A DNA stretch of 64,000 nucleotides, taken from Eutreptiella sp. 'Long Island Sound 2002' (taxonomy: Eukaryota > Euglenozoa > Euglenophyceae > Eutreptiales > Eutreptiaceae). Positions 9,880 through 20,341 of this stretch are shown in pieces. The translations under genes were made by a program, and so were the position numbers. Each line of letters starts with the position of its first letter. Within the stretch, counting starts at the first letter, position 1. The notes beneath the pieces are model-generated. The model did no database searches. It saw nothing but the letters and a program-made list of their open reading frames with translations, and was not told the DNA's origin. Location: positions 11,925,629-11,989,628 of the forward strand of contig OZ038380.1 of assembly GCA_964036045.1 (NCBI GenBank), given 5' to 3'.

Positions 9880-12800
9880 GGAAGCCAACTTGACCCAAAT
9901 CCCAAAACTGGGGCTGAGTGGCAGGAGACAAAACCCATCAGGATAGTTGGGGCGGTGGATGGACGCTGCTGGGACCGGCTGGCGCGCTCCTCCGGCCTCC
10001 TGTACCCTGCCTGGGTCCTCAGCGCTGTCCGGCGAGGCAAGCAGCGCCAGTTTGTCTGCTGGATCCAGGTCAGATCGACGGATGGTAAGGTTAAACTTGC
10101 CAGATGTCTGATTGACAATGGTTCAGAGGTCAATCTGGTGAGGAAAGGCTTTCTGCAGGAGGATGAGACGAAGTTGTCCTCGACACCTGTCCAGCTGGAG
10201 GGAGTCAGCGGACATCGCCTTGACGGTGGCGACAGAGAAGCAGAATTAGCGGTCAGATTGGTGAAACAATCTGTGTGGAGCGTGGAAGAGACGGTCACGG
10301 AGGAATGGTTTCCTGGAAAATTCTATGAAGCCAGTATAAAGTATGATTTATTCTTGGGTCAACCATGGCTTCACGCTCACCGTGTGTCGCCCATGGGACA
10401 CAGGACATGCTTCCTCCAGGATCCGTCGACCAGCGACCCGTCTGACTTGTATTATCTGCACCCATATACCAAGAGTATCCACCAATTCAAGGAGCGAAAT
10501 AAGCTGCATTTTCAGCAAGATGGGCAGGAATGGACAAGGAATCAAGAAGAATTCGACGAAGGAAAGGTGGAATCATTGAACTGCAAGAAGTGGAAGTCAG
10601 TTTGCTATCGAGTGGTCGACAAATGGCGGGACATTTTGGTGGATTATTTCGAAAGGAACCACAATTTTCGTCCTCAAGTTGATGCCTTTGCAAACAAAAA
10701 GAATAAAAGATCTCCGAAGTTCTACGACTGTGCCTGGAGTGAGGACTGGTCTGAACCTCTTTGGATCAATCCGCCCTCTGACGTTTTCCCTCGTGTAGTG
10801 CAGAAGCTGAAGCAATCCGGCGCAAAGGCGATTTTAATTGTCCCCAATTGGCCAAGACAAGAGTGGTTCAAGGACATTATGGACATTTCAATCGACATTG
10901 TCGAGCTACCTCACAAGGGAGTGAAGCTGTATTGCGAAGACAATGGCAAGCCTTTACCACAGCGTTCGTGGAGCACGTTGACGTGCTTAGTTGACGGGAA
11001 TCTGGGAGATTACTGGCAAGATGACAGTGAAATGGGAACAGAAGAGGTCATTTCAAATTCCTCAAGAATCGACGAAATTGAGGTGGATGAAGACGATCGA
11101 GAGCGGAATCCCGACGTATCGTCGCGGAAGGAGGGAAGGACAATCGGCGTCCCTCAAGAGAACGCCTCCATCCATTACAATTCGTCCCCATCAGACAAGA
11201 ATCAAGCCAAAAATGTCAAGATTTCAAGCAAGAATGATGACAAATCTCCAAGAATCCTAACCCTAACCCTAACCCTAACCCTAACCCTAACCCTAACCCT
11301 AACCCTAACCCTAACCTTGACAGGAATGAAGCTGAATTCGTCCGACCATCCCTTCAAGACATTCGTGGACCCCTTTCATTGGTGGGATCCCACGGAGGAG
11401 CGAGCTCAGGTGAGCTTCATCCGCCAGCAATGCGACGAAGAAGTTTGGAATGAAGTGGCCAAGAACATGAGACCACGACCAACAATTCGCAAATTGGTGG
11501 ACATAATGTGGGTGATTAAATGTGGGAATCAGGTCGACGGAGACAATATATCTGCAAGAAGGGACGCAGTGTTCGAAGATTATCAAGATGACGTGCTGAG
11601 TGGGAAGTTGTGGAAAAACCCCCCGATTCGATGTGAAAATGGGGAAGCCAAGATTGACATAATCGAAGGCTCGAAGGTGGACAAACAACGTCCATTCTAT
11701 CTACACGGCACCAAAGCAGATGCCCTGCGAAAGATTATTGAGCGCAATCTCTATAAGTTCGGTTGGTTGGAGGGCTGCATGAGTTCTGAGTGGTGTTCAG
11801 CACCATTTACTGTGCCAAAACCCCCACCTGCTGACCAATCCAGCATAGATGCTTGGCGTCTAGTGGTGGATTACAGAGCGCTGAACGCCGCCACAGTACC
11901 AGACGCGCATCCTCTTCCTTTAATCGAGAAGGAGATCGCCGCGAGAGCCAAAGGCAAGCTCTTTACTGTGTTGGATTTGCGCCATGGCTTTCATCAGATG
12001 CCCCTTCGAAAGGAGGATAGGCATTTGACGGCAATGTGCACACCCTGTGGCACTGTCCAGTGGACTGTACTGCCGATGGGTCTGAAGAATGCGCCGTCGA
12101 TGTTCCAGAAGATGATGGAGACTATTTTATTTCAGAAGCACAAGTCTCTGGATTTACAAGAATTCTGCAGCATCTACATTGACGACCTTCTGAGTGCCAC
12201 GCCGTTGGGAAACAACTTTGATGAGTGCCTGAAGTTGCACGAAGAACAAGTTCGAAAAGTTCTCGAAGTCTTTCGACAAAAGAAGCTCGTGTGTGGACCC
12301 AAGAAGGGCAAGATGTTCCTCCAGAGTGTGGAATTTTGTGGCTCTGTCTTGGAAGATGGGACAAGAAGACCAGCCCCAGGAAAAATGGCTGCCCTGCAGC
12401 TATGGGAAAGGCCTAAAACCATCACGCAGCTTCGTGCCTTTTTAGGCTGCTGCAATTACTACCACCAGTTCCTTCCTCTCTACGCCAAGTTCTCTGGTCC
12501 ATTGACAGAGTTACTCAAGGTTGGCAAAATAGAAGGAAAGAAGGGATCTCAAGTCAAGCTCAAGTGGACGCCAGAATGTGAAGAAGCCTTTACTGGTCTC
12601 AAGGAAGCACTGGCAAATGTGGTTACATTAAAGACTCCGTGGTTGGATGGAAGACCTTTTTATATTCGTACAGACGCCAGTCGTTACGCCATTGGTGCTA
12701 CGATCGAACAAGTCGATGACGAAGGTCACCATCATCCTCTGGCTTTCTGGTCTCGCAAGCTTACAACAAAACAGCGAAATTGGAGTCCAAGGGAACAAGA

Positions 12801-15019
12801 AGCCTACGCAATCCTTTGTGCCTTACGGCCATTATGAAGGTTGGATCTTGGGCCATCGCGTTGGGGTACTGACTGACCACAAGTCACTGGAGAGCTGGAG
12901 GACAGAACATGTGGATACCCCTGGTGGACCAGCTGGGAGAAGAGGCCGTTGGCATGAAACTCTCAGCAGATTTGACCTCCATGTGACTTACATTCCGGGT
13001 CGCTACGATACAGTGGCGGACACCCTGAGTCGCTGGGCCTACCCAGCCTCAGAGGCTTACTCTGAAGTGAGTTTTCATGGGACAGCGACGGATAAAGCTG
13101 AAGTGATCGAGTTCGACAAGGAGGAACAAGCACTGATCAAGAAACATTGTCTCCAATGTTCGATTAAAAATCGGATGAAGGTGGATTTGGTCAGATGCAA
13201 GGAGATTACCAAGGCAGATCAGACTGCAGGAGTTAACTCTGACTCTGAGTCGTCGCTGCCACTCCTGAATGTGTTTCCTACGACGAGATCCAAAGCGAAA
13301 TCCACGCTCCCTCCACAACAAAAGGACAAGGAAACTTCCTTCCTCTATGTGGATTGGACGAAGATGTACAAGGATGACGGGTTCTTTGGGTCTGTATACC
13401 ACAAGTTGAAAGGGGACAAGCCTTACGACTCTGAAGAGACGTCAGATTTCAAAATCCAAGGCGACAAGTTATTTTGGCAAGGACGGATTTGTGTTCCTGA
13501 TTGTCTGATTGACCAATATGTCAAACATTGGCATCGGAATGAGACAGCCCACACACATTCTCGTGTGCTGGAGCAGGAGCTACGCCACAGAGTGTACACA
13601 AGGGACCTCAAGAGTGCCTGTGAACGGGTTGCCAAAGGATGCAAGCAATGTCAGGCGACCATCCCCAAGAATCAAAAGGCAGAATGATTACTGAAGGGAT
13701 TACCAATTCCTGAGAGGTTGTTCGACAAGGTGACGGCGGATGTCTTCGAGTTGGGACAAATCCAAGAGGAATGTCTCTACACGAGGAAGCCTATCGATGG
13801 GGTTTTGTTAATTCAAGACCGCCACAGTGGCTACATCCAGGTCCTCCCTTGCAACACGAAGCATCTCACCTCTGAAATGGCTGCCAAGTGGACTGCAAGT
13901 CAGTGGATGAGTAACTGGGATGTTCCCAGTGAAATTCTGACGGACAGTGGGAAGGAGTTTATTGGGACTTGGTGGGAGAACATGTGTGCTCTATTGGGAG
14001 TTCATCATCTTCGTGCCCGAGTCCACGACCATCGAGCTCTCCCTGCTGAACGCGCTGGAAGAATTCTTATCAGCATTCTGAGAAAATTCCTGGCGACTCA
14101 AAAAGACTACAATTGGTTGGAGACAATTTACTGTGTCTTGAGAAGATACCATCGCACCAAGAATTACACTGGATTAAGTCCGAATGAGCTGTTTTTTGGT
14201 CGCGAGAAGATGGGTCCAGGACCAGTGATGTATCATCCAAGGCAGTGCTACGACGCCTCGCAATGGTTTGAGAGGATCAAGGATCTAGAGTCCACGTGGA
14301 TCCAAGCCAAAGTGGAAAGTCAAGCAGATTGGTTGAATTTCAAAAATAAGTCAAGAACGCAAGGAAAACCCTTCGAGAAAGGCCAGCAAGTTTGGCTTCG
14401 TAAGTCAGACGAGACCCTGAAGGACGACAACAAATTGTTACCTTTATGGGATGGCCCATTCCAAGTCAAGAGTCAACTAAGTGAGACTGCATTCAACATT
14501 GAGATTGAGCCAGGCAGGCATCAAGAAGTACATCGAGACCGTTTGAAGGCCGAAGTACCCTGCCCCAAAGGAAGGTTCAAGCCTCTCTACTGGACTTCGA
14601 AGTACCTGAGCGACAGGAAGATGGTCACCAGCAGTTTCGAGTTGGAGAAGATCCTTGATTGCAAGAAGACTGCTCGAAACAAGTGGTACTTTCTGTGCAG
14701 ATGGAAAGGATTCGGTCCAGAAGAAGACAAATGGGAGCCAGCTTCAAGTTTCATCCATGGGTATACGGACACTTTCATCAAGTTCCTGAAGAAACACCCT
14801 GAGATTGACCGTGAGCTCTCGCTGATCAAAGATTGTGTCACCAAGGAAGACTTACAAGCACAAGAAGAAGCTCCAATTGTGGCAGAATCTATTCGAGACA
14901 AGATCTGGTCAGAATTCAACTCGCCGAAACTTTCGAAAAGGTTTACGGTCGACATGTACCCTTGGCATGGGGACACAACAGTCCTGAGGCATCGTCTATG
15001 TGGTTCGATGGACAGATGA
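9880..15019 (+). pseudogene. pol: Element B pol: PR, Dam-like domain, RT, RNase H, integrase, chromodomain
   Basis: Counting codons from 9,955, the protease motif is LIDNGSEVNLV near residue 54, with DNG in place of the usual DTG/DSG. At about 222-300 is a domain with VDAFA and WINPPS that resembles phage Dam-type adenine methyltransferases. Residues 434-454 are encoded by telomere repeats. The reverse transcriptase has LVVDYRALN, FTVLDLRHGF (catalytic Asp present) and YIDD near residue 741. RNase H begins with RTDAS near 905. A one-base insertion near 12,832 breaks the frame; the next segment (to 13,687) completes RNase H and the HHCC finger of integrase. A TGA at 13,685 precedes the integrase core (TADVF, LTDSGKEF and an ERAGRIL Glu). 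A chromodomain follows (WYFLCRWKGFGPEEDKWEP). With three or more lesions the copy is probably inactive. Confidence 0.9.
11256..11316 (+). repeat. Telomere-type CCCTAA tract embedded in the element B pol frame
   Basis: About ten uninterrupted CCCTAA units sit between the Dam-like domain and the reverse transcriptase of B. Because the unit is 6 bp, the pol frame stays open and encodes alternating Leu-Thr residues. The tract is oriented C-rich on the plus strand. Confidence 0.97.
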
Positions 15020-16559
15020 TGGGACATTCTGGGGTCATCCTGGTCATTCCATCCATCATTCTCATCATGGTCATCATGTGAATCATGTGCTTCATTGTAG
15101 ATGATTCCAATCCGAAGATCCGAAAGGCCTTTATCCTCAACCACGACAACACTCTCGTGTTTTGCTGTCGACTGGACCCCTCTACTCGCCTTGGGAAGGA
15201 CTCGTTGGAGTTCGTGCTCATTACAGAGATTCTGGCACATGACTGAGTCTGATCCATTTCATGTGTTTGACGGATCTGCTCAGAATGTGATTTCCATCAG
15301 CTCTTACATTGAGACAGTTGGTTTCTTTTCCGAACGACCACTGTCAAAGGGCTTATATAGACCAAGTGACGACGATGGTGTTCTTACTTGTGTCGACTCG
15401 CTGTTTATCTGTGGATTGTGTTGGAATCCCCCTCAGAATCAGCTCAATGTTGGCAAATTCCTGGTACCAAGCATTGGATGCTTACACATGCTGGGACTAT
15501 AACGAGTCAATTACCCATTCTGGCTCATACTGGATTAAACATGAAGCCCTGGGACCAATACTGACAGTGTGGGGATACCCCACTGGGTTTTCTTGGCTAT
15601 CATTACTTTAAATGATTGGATTTCCATCATGGGATTCATCATCATCATGAGGATTTGACCTGGATTGGCTATGAATGAGAACTGGATTTCCGTTCAACAC
15701 TACACACAGTGTCTATCGACATTGAATTGGACCTATTTTGGCTTGCTGTGAACTTCGCCACCCTCAATCCGTGTGCGATTCACTGATTTTGGTCTCAATT
15801 CAGGCACATTTTGTACCATAATCTCCAAGTCAGGCCGGCTGATGACGCCGCCACCCACCCTGGGCGCCCCCCGGGGTCAGAGGTGCAGCCTGTGAGGGGC
15901 AGACGCACCACTGCCTCACCAAGTGTGCTCCCACCAGCTGAAGCCCCCTCTGGGTCAGGTAGTCTTCATCTACCGGCTGGAGCCCCTTCTGGGCGTCTCG
16001 GTTCCGTCTGAACCTGCAGCGACTCTCCGTGTTCCGTGTGCGTGTGTTCGGCCAGACGTCTTGCCGTCGGACGCATTTCGCGGGCTGACGGACGGTGGTA
16101 GCTGGCACTACCTGACCTGACCTGACTTGTACCATAATCTGGCATCTGGTCTCATGACTGCAAATGACAGCAGCCAGTTTCACATATCTTGGACTCCATG
16201 AAGGGATACCCTATTTTTTTGACGCTCGAGGATATGGCGACGCTCGTTTTCTGTTTTCTGGCAGTGGGATGTCAGATCCTGATTTCATCATGAATCATGG
16301 ATCATGGATCATCATGTACATTCTTCACTCAGACTTTCAATTTTCGTATTTTCGAGCTTGAACGAAGCTTTTTCTGTGTGCCCTGAGGTACCTATGCGTT
16401 TCATTCAAGTCGATGGCCATCGCGAAGCACAGATATCAGCACAATTTTGCTCAATTCGGCTCCATTTCACACATTTTGCCTTAGATTAGTCGGTTTTTGG
16501 TCACTTTCGCCGTTTCGTTCACTTCACTTGACCCAGCCTGACATACTGGCGTATGTTTT
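15020..16559 (+). other. Element B 3' untranslated region
   Basis: This is 1.5 kb between the pol stop and the polypurine tract. It begins with TCATCATGG-type simple repeats (15,040-15,090), is otherwise fairly AT-rich, and contains the GC-rich retroposon-like insert described separately. I see no envelope-like frame, membrane segments or further retroviral gene. Confidence 0.6.
15811..16140 (+). mobile_element. SINE-like retroposon insertion with 14-bp direct repeats
   Basis: The 14 bases TTGTACCATAATCT occur at 15,811-15,824 and again at 16,127-16,140. Between them is about 302 bp of clearly more GC-rich sequence that ends in a CCTGA simple repeat (CCTGACCTGACCTGAC). A long target duplication plus a short-unit 3' tail is the signature of target-primed retroposition. 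I could not recognise a tRNA, 5S or 7SL head, so the family is unknown. Confidence 0.6.
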
Positions 16560-16570
16560 CAGAGGGGGAG
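16560..16570 (+). other. Element B polypurine tract
   Basis: CAGAGGGGGAG lies directly before the TGTAAC start of the 3' LTR, the expected position of the plus-strand primer. Confidence 0.85.
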
Positions 16571-17050
16571 TGTAACGGCAGCAGTGACAGCACTCAATTA
16601 TACACTGATGTGATCAGAACTTCAATGATTCTCAGATGTACATTAGTGCAGTAAATTTTCCGCTTGTTTTTATGTTTTCCGTTCGCCGCCAGATGTCGCC
16701 TGTGAGCGCGCGTCGAGTCGCATTTGTGTTTCGTGATTTCCCAATCGGATTTATTTAAATCATTTCGAATGATTTCACGTTGTGTCATTATGTGCGATGA
16801 ATGCGCATTGAGATTCTATGTCTGCTCCATTTTTGTAGACCGGGTTTTCGTACTCTTCATATTCCACCATGGAGTTCAAAGGACTTACAAGTGCTTCGCA
16901 TATGTCGCTCCCAGAGGCTGGATATGGGTCTGAAGAGGGTTATGTGGGTTCGGAGATATCAGGGGCAGTGTCGGGCGTTACGACCCCTGGGGCATCAAGG
17001 CTACAGGCTTCGCAGTTACAACAAAGATCAACCACTATGCAGCGGTTACA
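16571..17050 (+). repeat. Element B 3' LTR
   Basis: This 480-bp copy differs from the 5' LTR at roughly six positions by eye (for example TTTCAATG versus CTTCAATG after the GATCAGAA stretch, and GTGGATTCGG versus GTGGGTTCGG). It ends GTTACA and is followed by the AGGAG target duplication at 17,051-17,055. Confidence 0.97.
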
Positions 17051-17055
17051 AGGAG

Positions 17056-18853
17056 CCTGACGGTACAGATGTCCCATGCCGCCCAGGATCCACCGACCAC
17101 TACGACTGCCCATGCAGTTCATGCGGAGGAGGAGATCCAGAGCCAGACCATGCAGGGGCGAACCATGGGAAGCGCCGACGGACATGGTCGAGGCCATCCA
17201 GGCGGAAACCTGTGGGTGAAGGACCCCAATACGGGGATATGGACAGCCGGTGGAGCAAGTCCTTCCCGCATTCCAAACCCCATGGGTTCAGGCCCAGCTG
17301 GACCGCACTCCATGGAGGAGAGGGATGTACGGGGAGTGTACTCTCACCCCCCGGCCACAGGTGGTATCCGTCTCGGGGGAGTGGTGGCTGCGGACGTCGG
17401 AGACGCCATCAGGATTGACGACCTCAGGGGAATCAAAATCCCCTACTACGATGGCAACCCCTCCAACCTGGATGACTTCATCCTGGATTGGGAGGACTTC
17501 GCCGAGGAGGTCGTCGGCGAGATGAGAGGAGCGCCAAGGGACAAGTGGGTGAGTCTGACATTCCCACACAGGCTGGCGCAGGACCTGAAGGAGGAGCTCA
17601 GGGATCAGATCCGTGAGGGATTGATCCAGACGGAGCAGGCCTGCCTCCAGTGGCTGGAGGACGAGGAGTGAGTGGACGCCCCCAAACCAGAAGTTGGAGG
17701 ATTTGTGGTCCATTGCGCTGCCTCTGGAGCGCGGGGAACTGAGGGTCCGAGAATGGAATCAGTACATCCGCAAGTACCGAAGAAGCCTCAAGCTGGTGGA
17801 GGACTGGAATGAGGCCAGCGAGATCCGACACCTGCTGAAGGACGTCCTCCCCGGGCACTGGAAGAGAAGAGTGGAGGATGAGGAGAAGAAGAGAGCAAAG
17901 AAGCGCGTGGCCGTACGGATCATCGCATCCGAGGACCCCCAGGCGGAATAATGGAGTTTTTCCGGCGAAACCTCGGCGAGCCCAGCCGAATGTTGTGGTT
18001 GAAGAACGCCGTCTACGTGGAGGTATTCGGCGACATCATGGGGCAAAGGCTGATGCGCCTCAACAACGTGGAGTGGAGGCGCGGAGAGCAGCTGAGGATG
18101 CAGGTCATCTTCGCCCGCATGAGCCTGGACAAGATCGTGAAGTACATCACGGTGGAGCTGAAGCTCAACGCCAAGAACAAGGCCCACGTGCAGGATCGAC
18201 AAGGCCAAGGACATCGAGGTCATCGAGAAGACCGCCACAAGCGAGAGGTCAAGGGGGACACGGTCGGCACCGCTGAGGAAGGGACTGGAAGTGGCCAAGA
18301 TCTCTGGACCGCGACAACCCCAGAAGATCATGAAGAAGCCCAGTTCTTCGCGTTCGTAGCGCACAACATGAAGGAGAATGGGCAGGACAGGTCGAGGTGG
18401 AACCGCCTGGACCCCAGGACCAAGAACCGCAGAGAACCGCGGAGGATCGGGAACCCGCCGCTCTCGTTCCGCGAGTACAGATCGCAGCACACCGGTTGCT
18501 GGGTCTGCTACGGCAAGGGGAACAACCATGCACATGACCACCGGCATTGCAAGGTATATGAGGAGGACAAGAAGACCTACTTCGCCGCCCATCCCGACAG
18601 GAAGCCCAAGGAGCAACGAATTGCCGATTGGAAGGCAAAGGGCGGAGACGGTGGAATAGGCCAAGGAAAGGGCCAAGGGAAAGGCGGAGGAAAAGGCTAC
18701 GGTGGAGGACCCGGCCCAGACCGACGCGTGAGGTTGATCGAGGAGGTTGCTAAGGACATGTTGAGGACGTTGGAGGAACTCAAAGCCCAGCAACGTGGGG
18801 GACAAAGTCTGAGTGGATCGCAGCAGGAGGGAGCTGCGGCAGGCCATGTCTAG
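17056..18853 (+). pseudogene. gag: Element A gag, C-terminal part (decayed)
   Basis: The A gag frame resumes immediately after the B target duplication and reads MSHAAQDPPTTTTAHAVHAE and on to codon 200. It includes a capsid-like stretch (GIKIPYYDGNPSNLDDFILD). A TGA at 17,669 and frame changes near 17,690 and 17,945 break it into three pieces: to 17,671, 17,694-17,951 and 17,951-18,853. The last piece holds a Cys/His cluster CWVCYGKGNNHAHDHRHC, which resembles a CCHC knuckle with extra His. A Gly/Lys-rich tail follows (GGIGQGKGQGKGGGKGYGGG). Together these are the capsid and nucleocapsid parts of Gag. Confidence 0.7.
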
Positions 18854-18934
18854 AGGAGCCCCCACGGGAGTGGGACTTCGGAGGTCTCTCCTCCGAAAAT
18901 CAGTGGAATCCCAGAGAAAGCGAAGGCACATCGG

Positions 18935-19553
18935 GTGCCGAAGAAGGCTCCAGAAGAGCCAAAACCACTGAGTCTCGCCACTCCCAACCCCTGGAGCGCC
19001 CTGCCAAGGGAAGTTTATGTGGGTAAGGGACGTGGCAAGAAGGAAGGAGCGACCACGGAGAGCCCCGTCGACGGGCAGGAGCCCAAGATCTACACCATCC
19101 GTGACCATACCCTTGAAGTCCTGATGCACTCGGATGTGCTAGAGTTGCATGCCGTGAGAGTCGTCCATACACCCCATGGTGACGAGCGGCAGTTGCACTT
19201 GAGGGTGCGTGTACGGTGCTGACAAGAGGAGTTGGTGGTGGATGTTTTGGTGGATACGGGTGCCCAGGTGAGCCTGGTCCGGAGAGGGTTGTTCAAGGAG
19301 GAATCCCTGCAGCCCAGCCGTAGACCGGTACTCCTGAAGGTGGCCAATGGAGAGATTATGGGTGGTGGCACCCATGAGGCCACTATCAGTATGTAATTCT
19401 GGGAGCATGAGCGCTTGAACCGCCCTGATCTGGCGAAGAGAAGCACTCTATCCGGGAACTTCTATGTGGCCAACATTACAGATTGGGATATGATGATGGG
19501 GTATGACTTCATGGTGGCAAACACAATTGGAGCCCTTCCCCATCGTGCAACGC
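18935..19553 (+). pseudogene. Element A protease region (truncated by element C)
   Basis: One frame runs from 18,935 and, after a TGA at 19,220, continues QEELVVDVLVDTGAQVSLVR. The DTGA at 19,253-19,264 is the catalytic motif of a retropepsin-type aspartic protease. A TAA follows near 19,394, then MMGYDFMVANTIGALPHRAT up to the C insertion. The frame continues on the far side of C at 37,774 as LVREDDEFLTWLSTYYACGP, which proves the two pieces were contiguous. It is non-functional because of the two stops and the split. Confidence 0.75.
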
Positions 19554-20333
19554 AGAAAAGTTTATAGTGTTTTCAGCACTGTGTTTTTGCTTCTCCTGCT
19601 GCTTGTTGTTGCTGTAGGGTGTCCTGCTGCTTGTTTTGGATGATGAAAAGCTTTTGTTTGTTGAAATACAGTAAAGCCAAGTCAATCCAGGATAGCCCAA
19701 GCCAATAGTATGCAAGGAGAAGGTAATTCAGGATCAAAGCATGAAGGGCTGCAGTGTAAACAGTGAAAGCTGATTGGATATTCACAGAAACTGCAACTCA
19801 GGTCACAAATGAATGCATATTCACAAAGATAGCTGAAATGTTTTAGGAAAAGAGTTAGAAAACTGCCTCAGGATCACTCTCTCTCCATAGTGCCATCTTA
19901 GGAGATGTGCACTCTTTGTTTTGGGTCCCATATGTGCTGAGGTGGCATGGTATGTGGCGATGAGGTCACTGCCATGTCACATGGGATCTTCCTACTTAGC
20001 TAGGCTGACCAGGAATTGAACCCAGGACCTCTCAAAAAGAGGTGCCCAGCCCCCTAGGGTGCATACCACTAGGATAGCTAAGAATTCATGGAAAAACATA
20101 GATAAATTCATAGGCTCTACTTTAGGTATGTCAGTGCTCAGTCAACTCAGGAAAAGATGTTTCACTTCACATTGAAAGGGGATTAATGGGTCCACTCCAT
20201 ATCCTGATTGGGTGTTTGGTTCCATAGGTCAAAATGTGTTATCACCACTTTGATAAAAATGCATGGATGCTCAGTGCATCTCTAATACAACTAGAGTATG
20301 CCTCAAAGCAATGGAAAAGCACTTTTTCTTACT
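19554..20333 (-). repeat. Element C 3' LTR
   Basis: This 780-bp copy matches 36,971-37,768. On the minus strand it starts AGTAAGAAAAAG directly after the polypurine tract and ends ACTTTTCT at the target duplication. It lacks 18 bp present in the other copy near 37,669-37,686. It contains a tRNA-like block at 20,003-20,078. Confidence 0.93.
20003..20078 (-). other. tRNA-like block with a consensus B box inside the C LTR
   Basis: On the minus strand this block reads GCTATCCTAGTGGTATGC at its start, which resembles the D-arm/A-box region. It contains a perfect 5-bp stem ACCTC/GAGGT around a TTTTTGA loop, then GGTTCAATTCC, which matches the pol III B-box consensus exactly. The acceptor ends do not pair well and the variable loop is too short, so this is a tRNA-derived or tRNA-like relic, not a functional tRNA gene. 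The same block lies in the other LTR at 37,420-37,495. Confidence 0.45.
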
Positions 20334-20341
20334 CCCCCCTT
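20334..20341 (-). other. Element C polypurine tract
   Basis: AAGGGGGG on the minus strand immediately precedes the AGTAAG start of the 3' LTR. This confirms both the strand of C and the non-canonical LTR start. Confidence 0.8.

Larger units (their letters stand above)
6408..17050 (+). mobile_element. Element B: near-complete Ty3/gypsy LTR retrotransposon inside A gag
   Basis: Two 480-bp LTRs start TGTAAC and end GTTACA. They bound gag, protease, a Dam-like domain, reverse transcriptase, RNase H, integrase and a chromodomain. The flanks are AGGAG at 6,403-6,407 and 17,051-17,055, a 5-bp target duplication. Fusing the flanks restores the A gag frame. I counted about six differences between the two LTRs (roughly 1.3%), so insertion is fairly recent. 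The coding region nevertheless has a gag stop (7,646), frameshifts near 6,995, 8,690 and 12,832, and a stop at 13,685, so this copy is unlikely to be autonomous. A telomere-type tract lies inside its pol frame and a short retroposon-like insert lies in its 3' region. Confidence 0.95.

Noticed and set aside
20003-20078. Functional tRNA gene in the element C LTR
   Set aside because: The acceptor ends do not pair and the variable loop is too short; only the B box and one stem are convincing.
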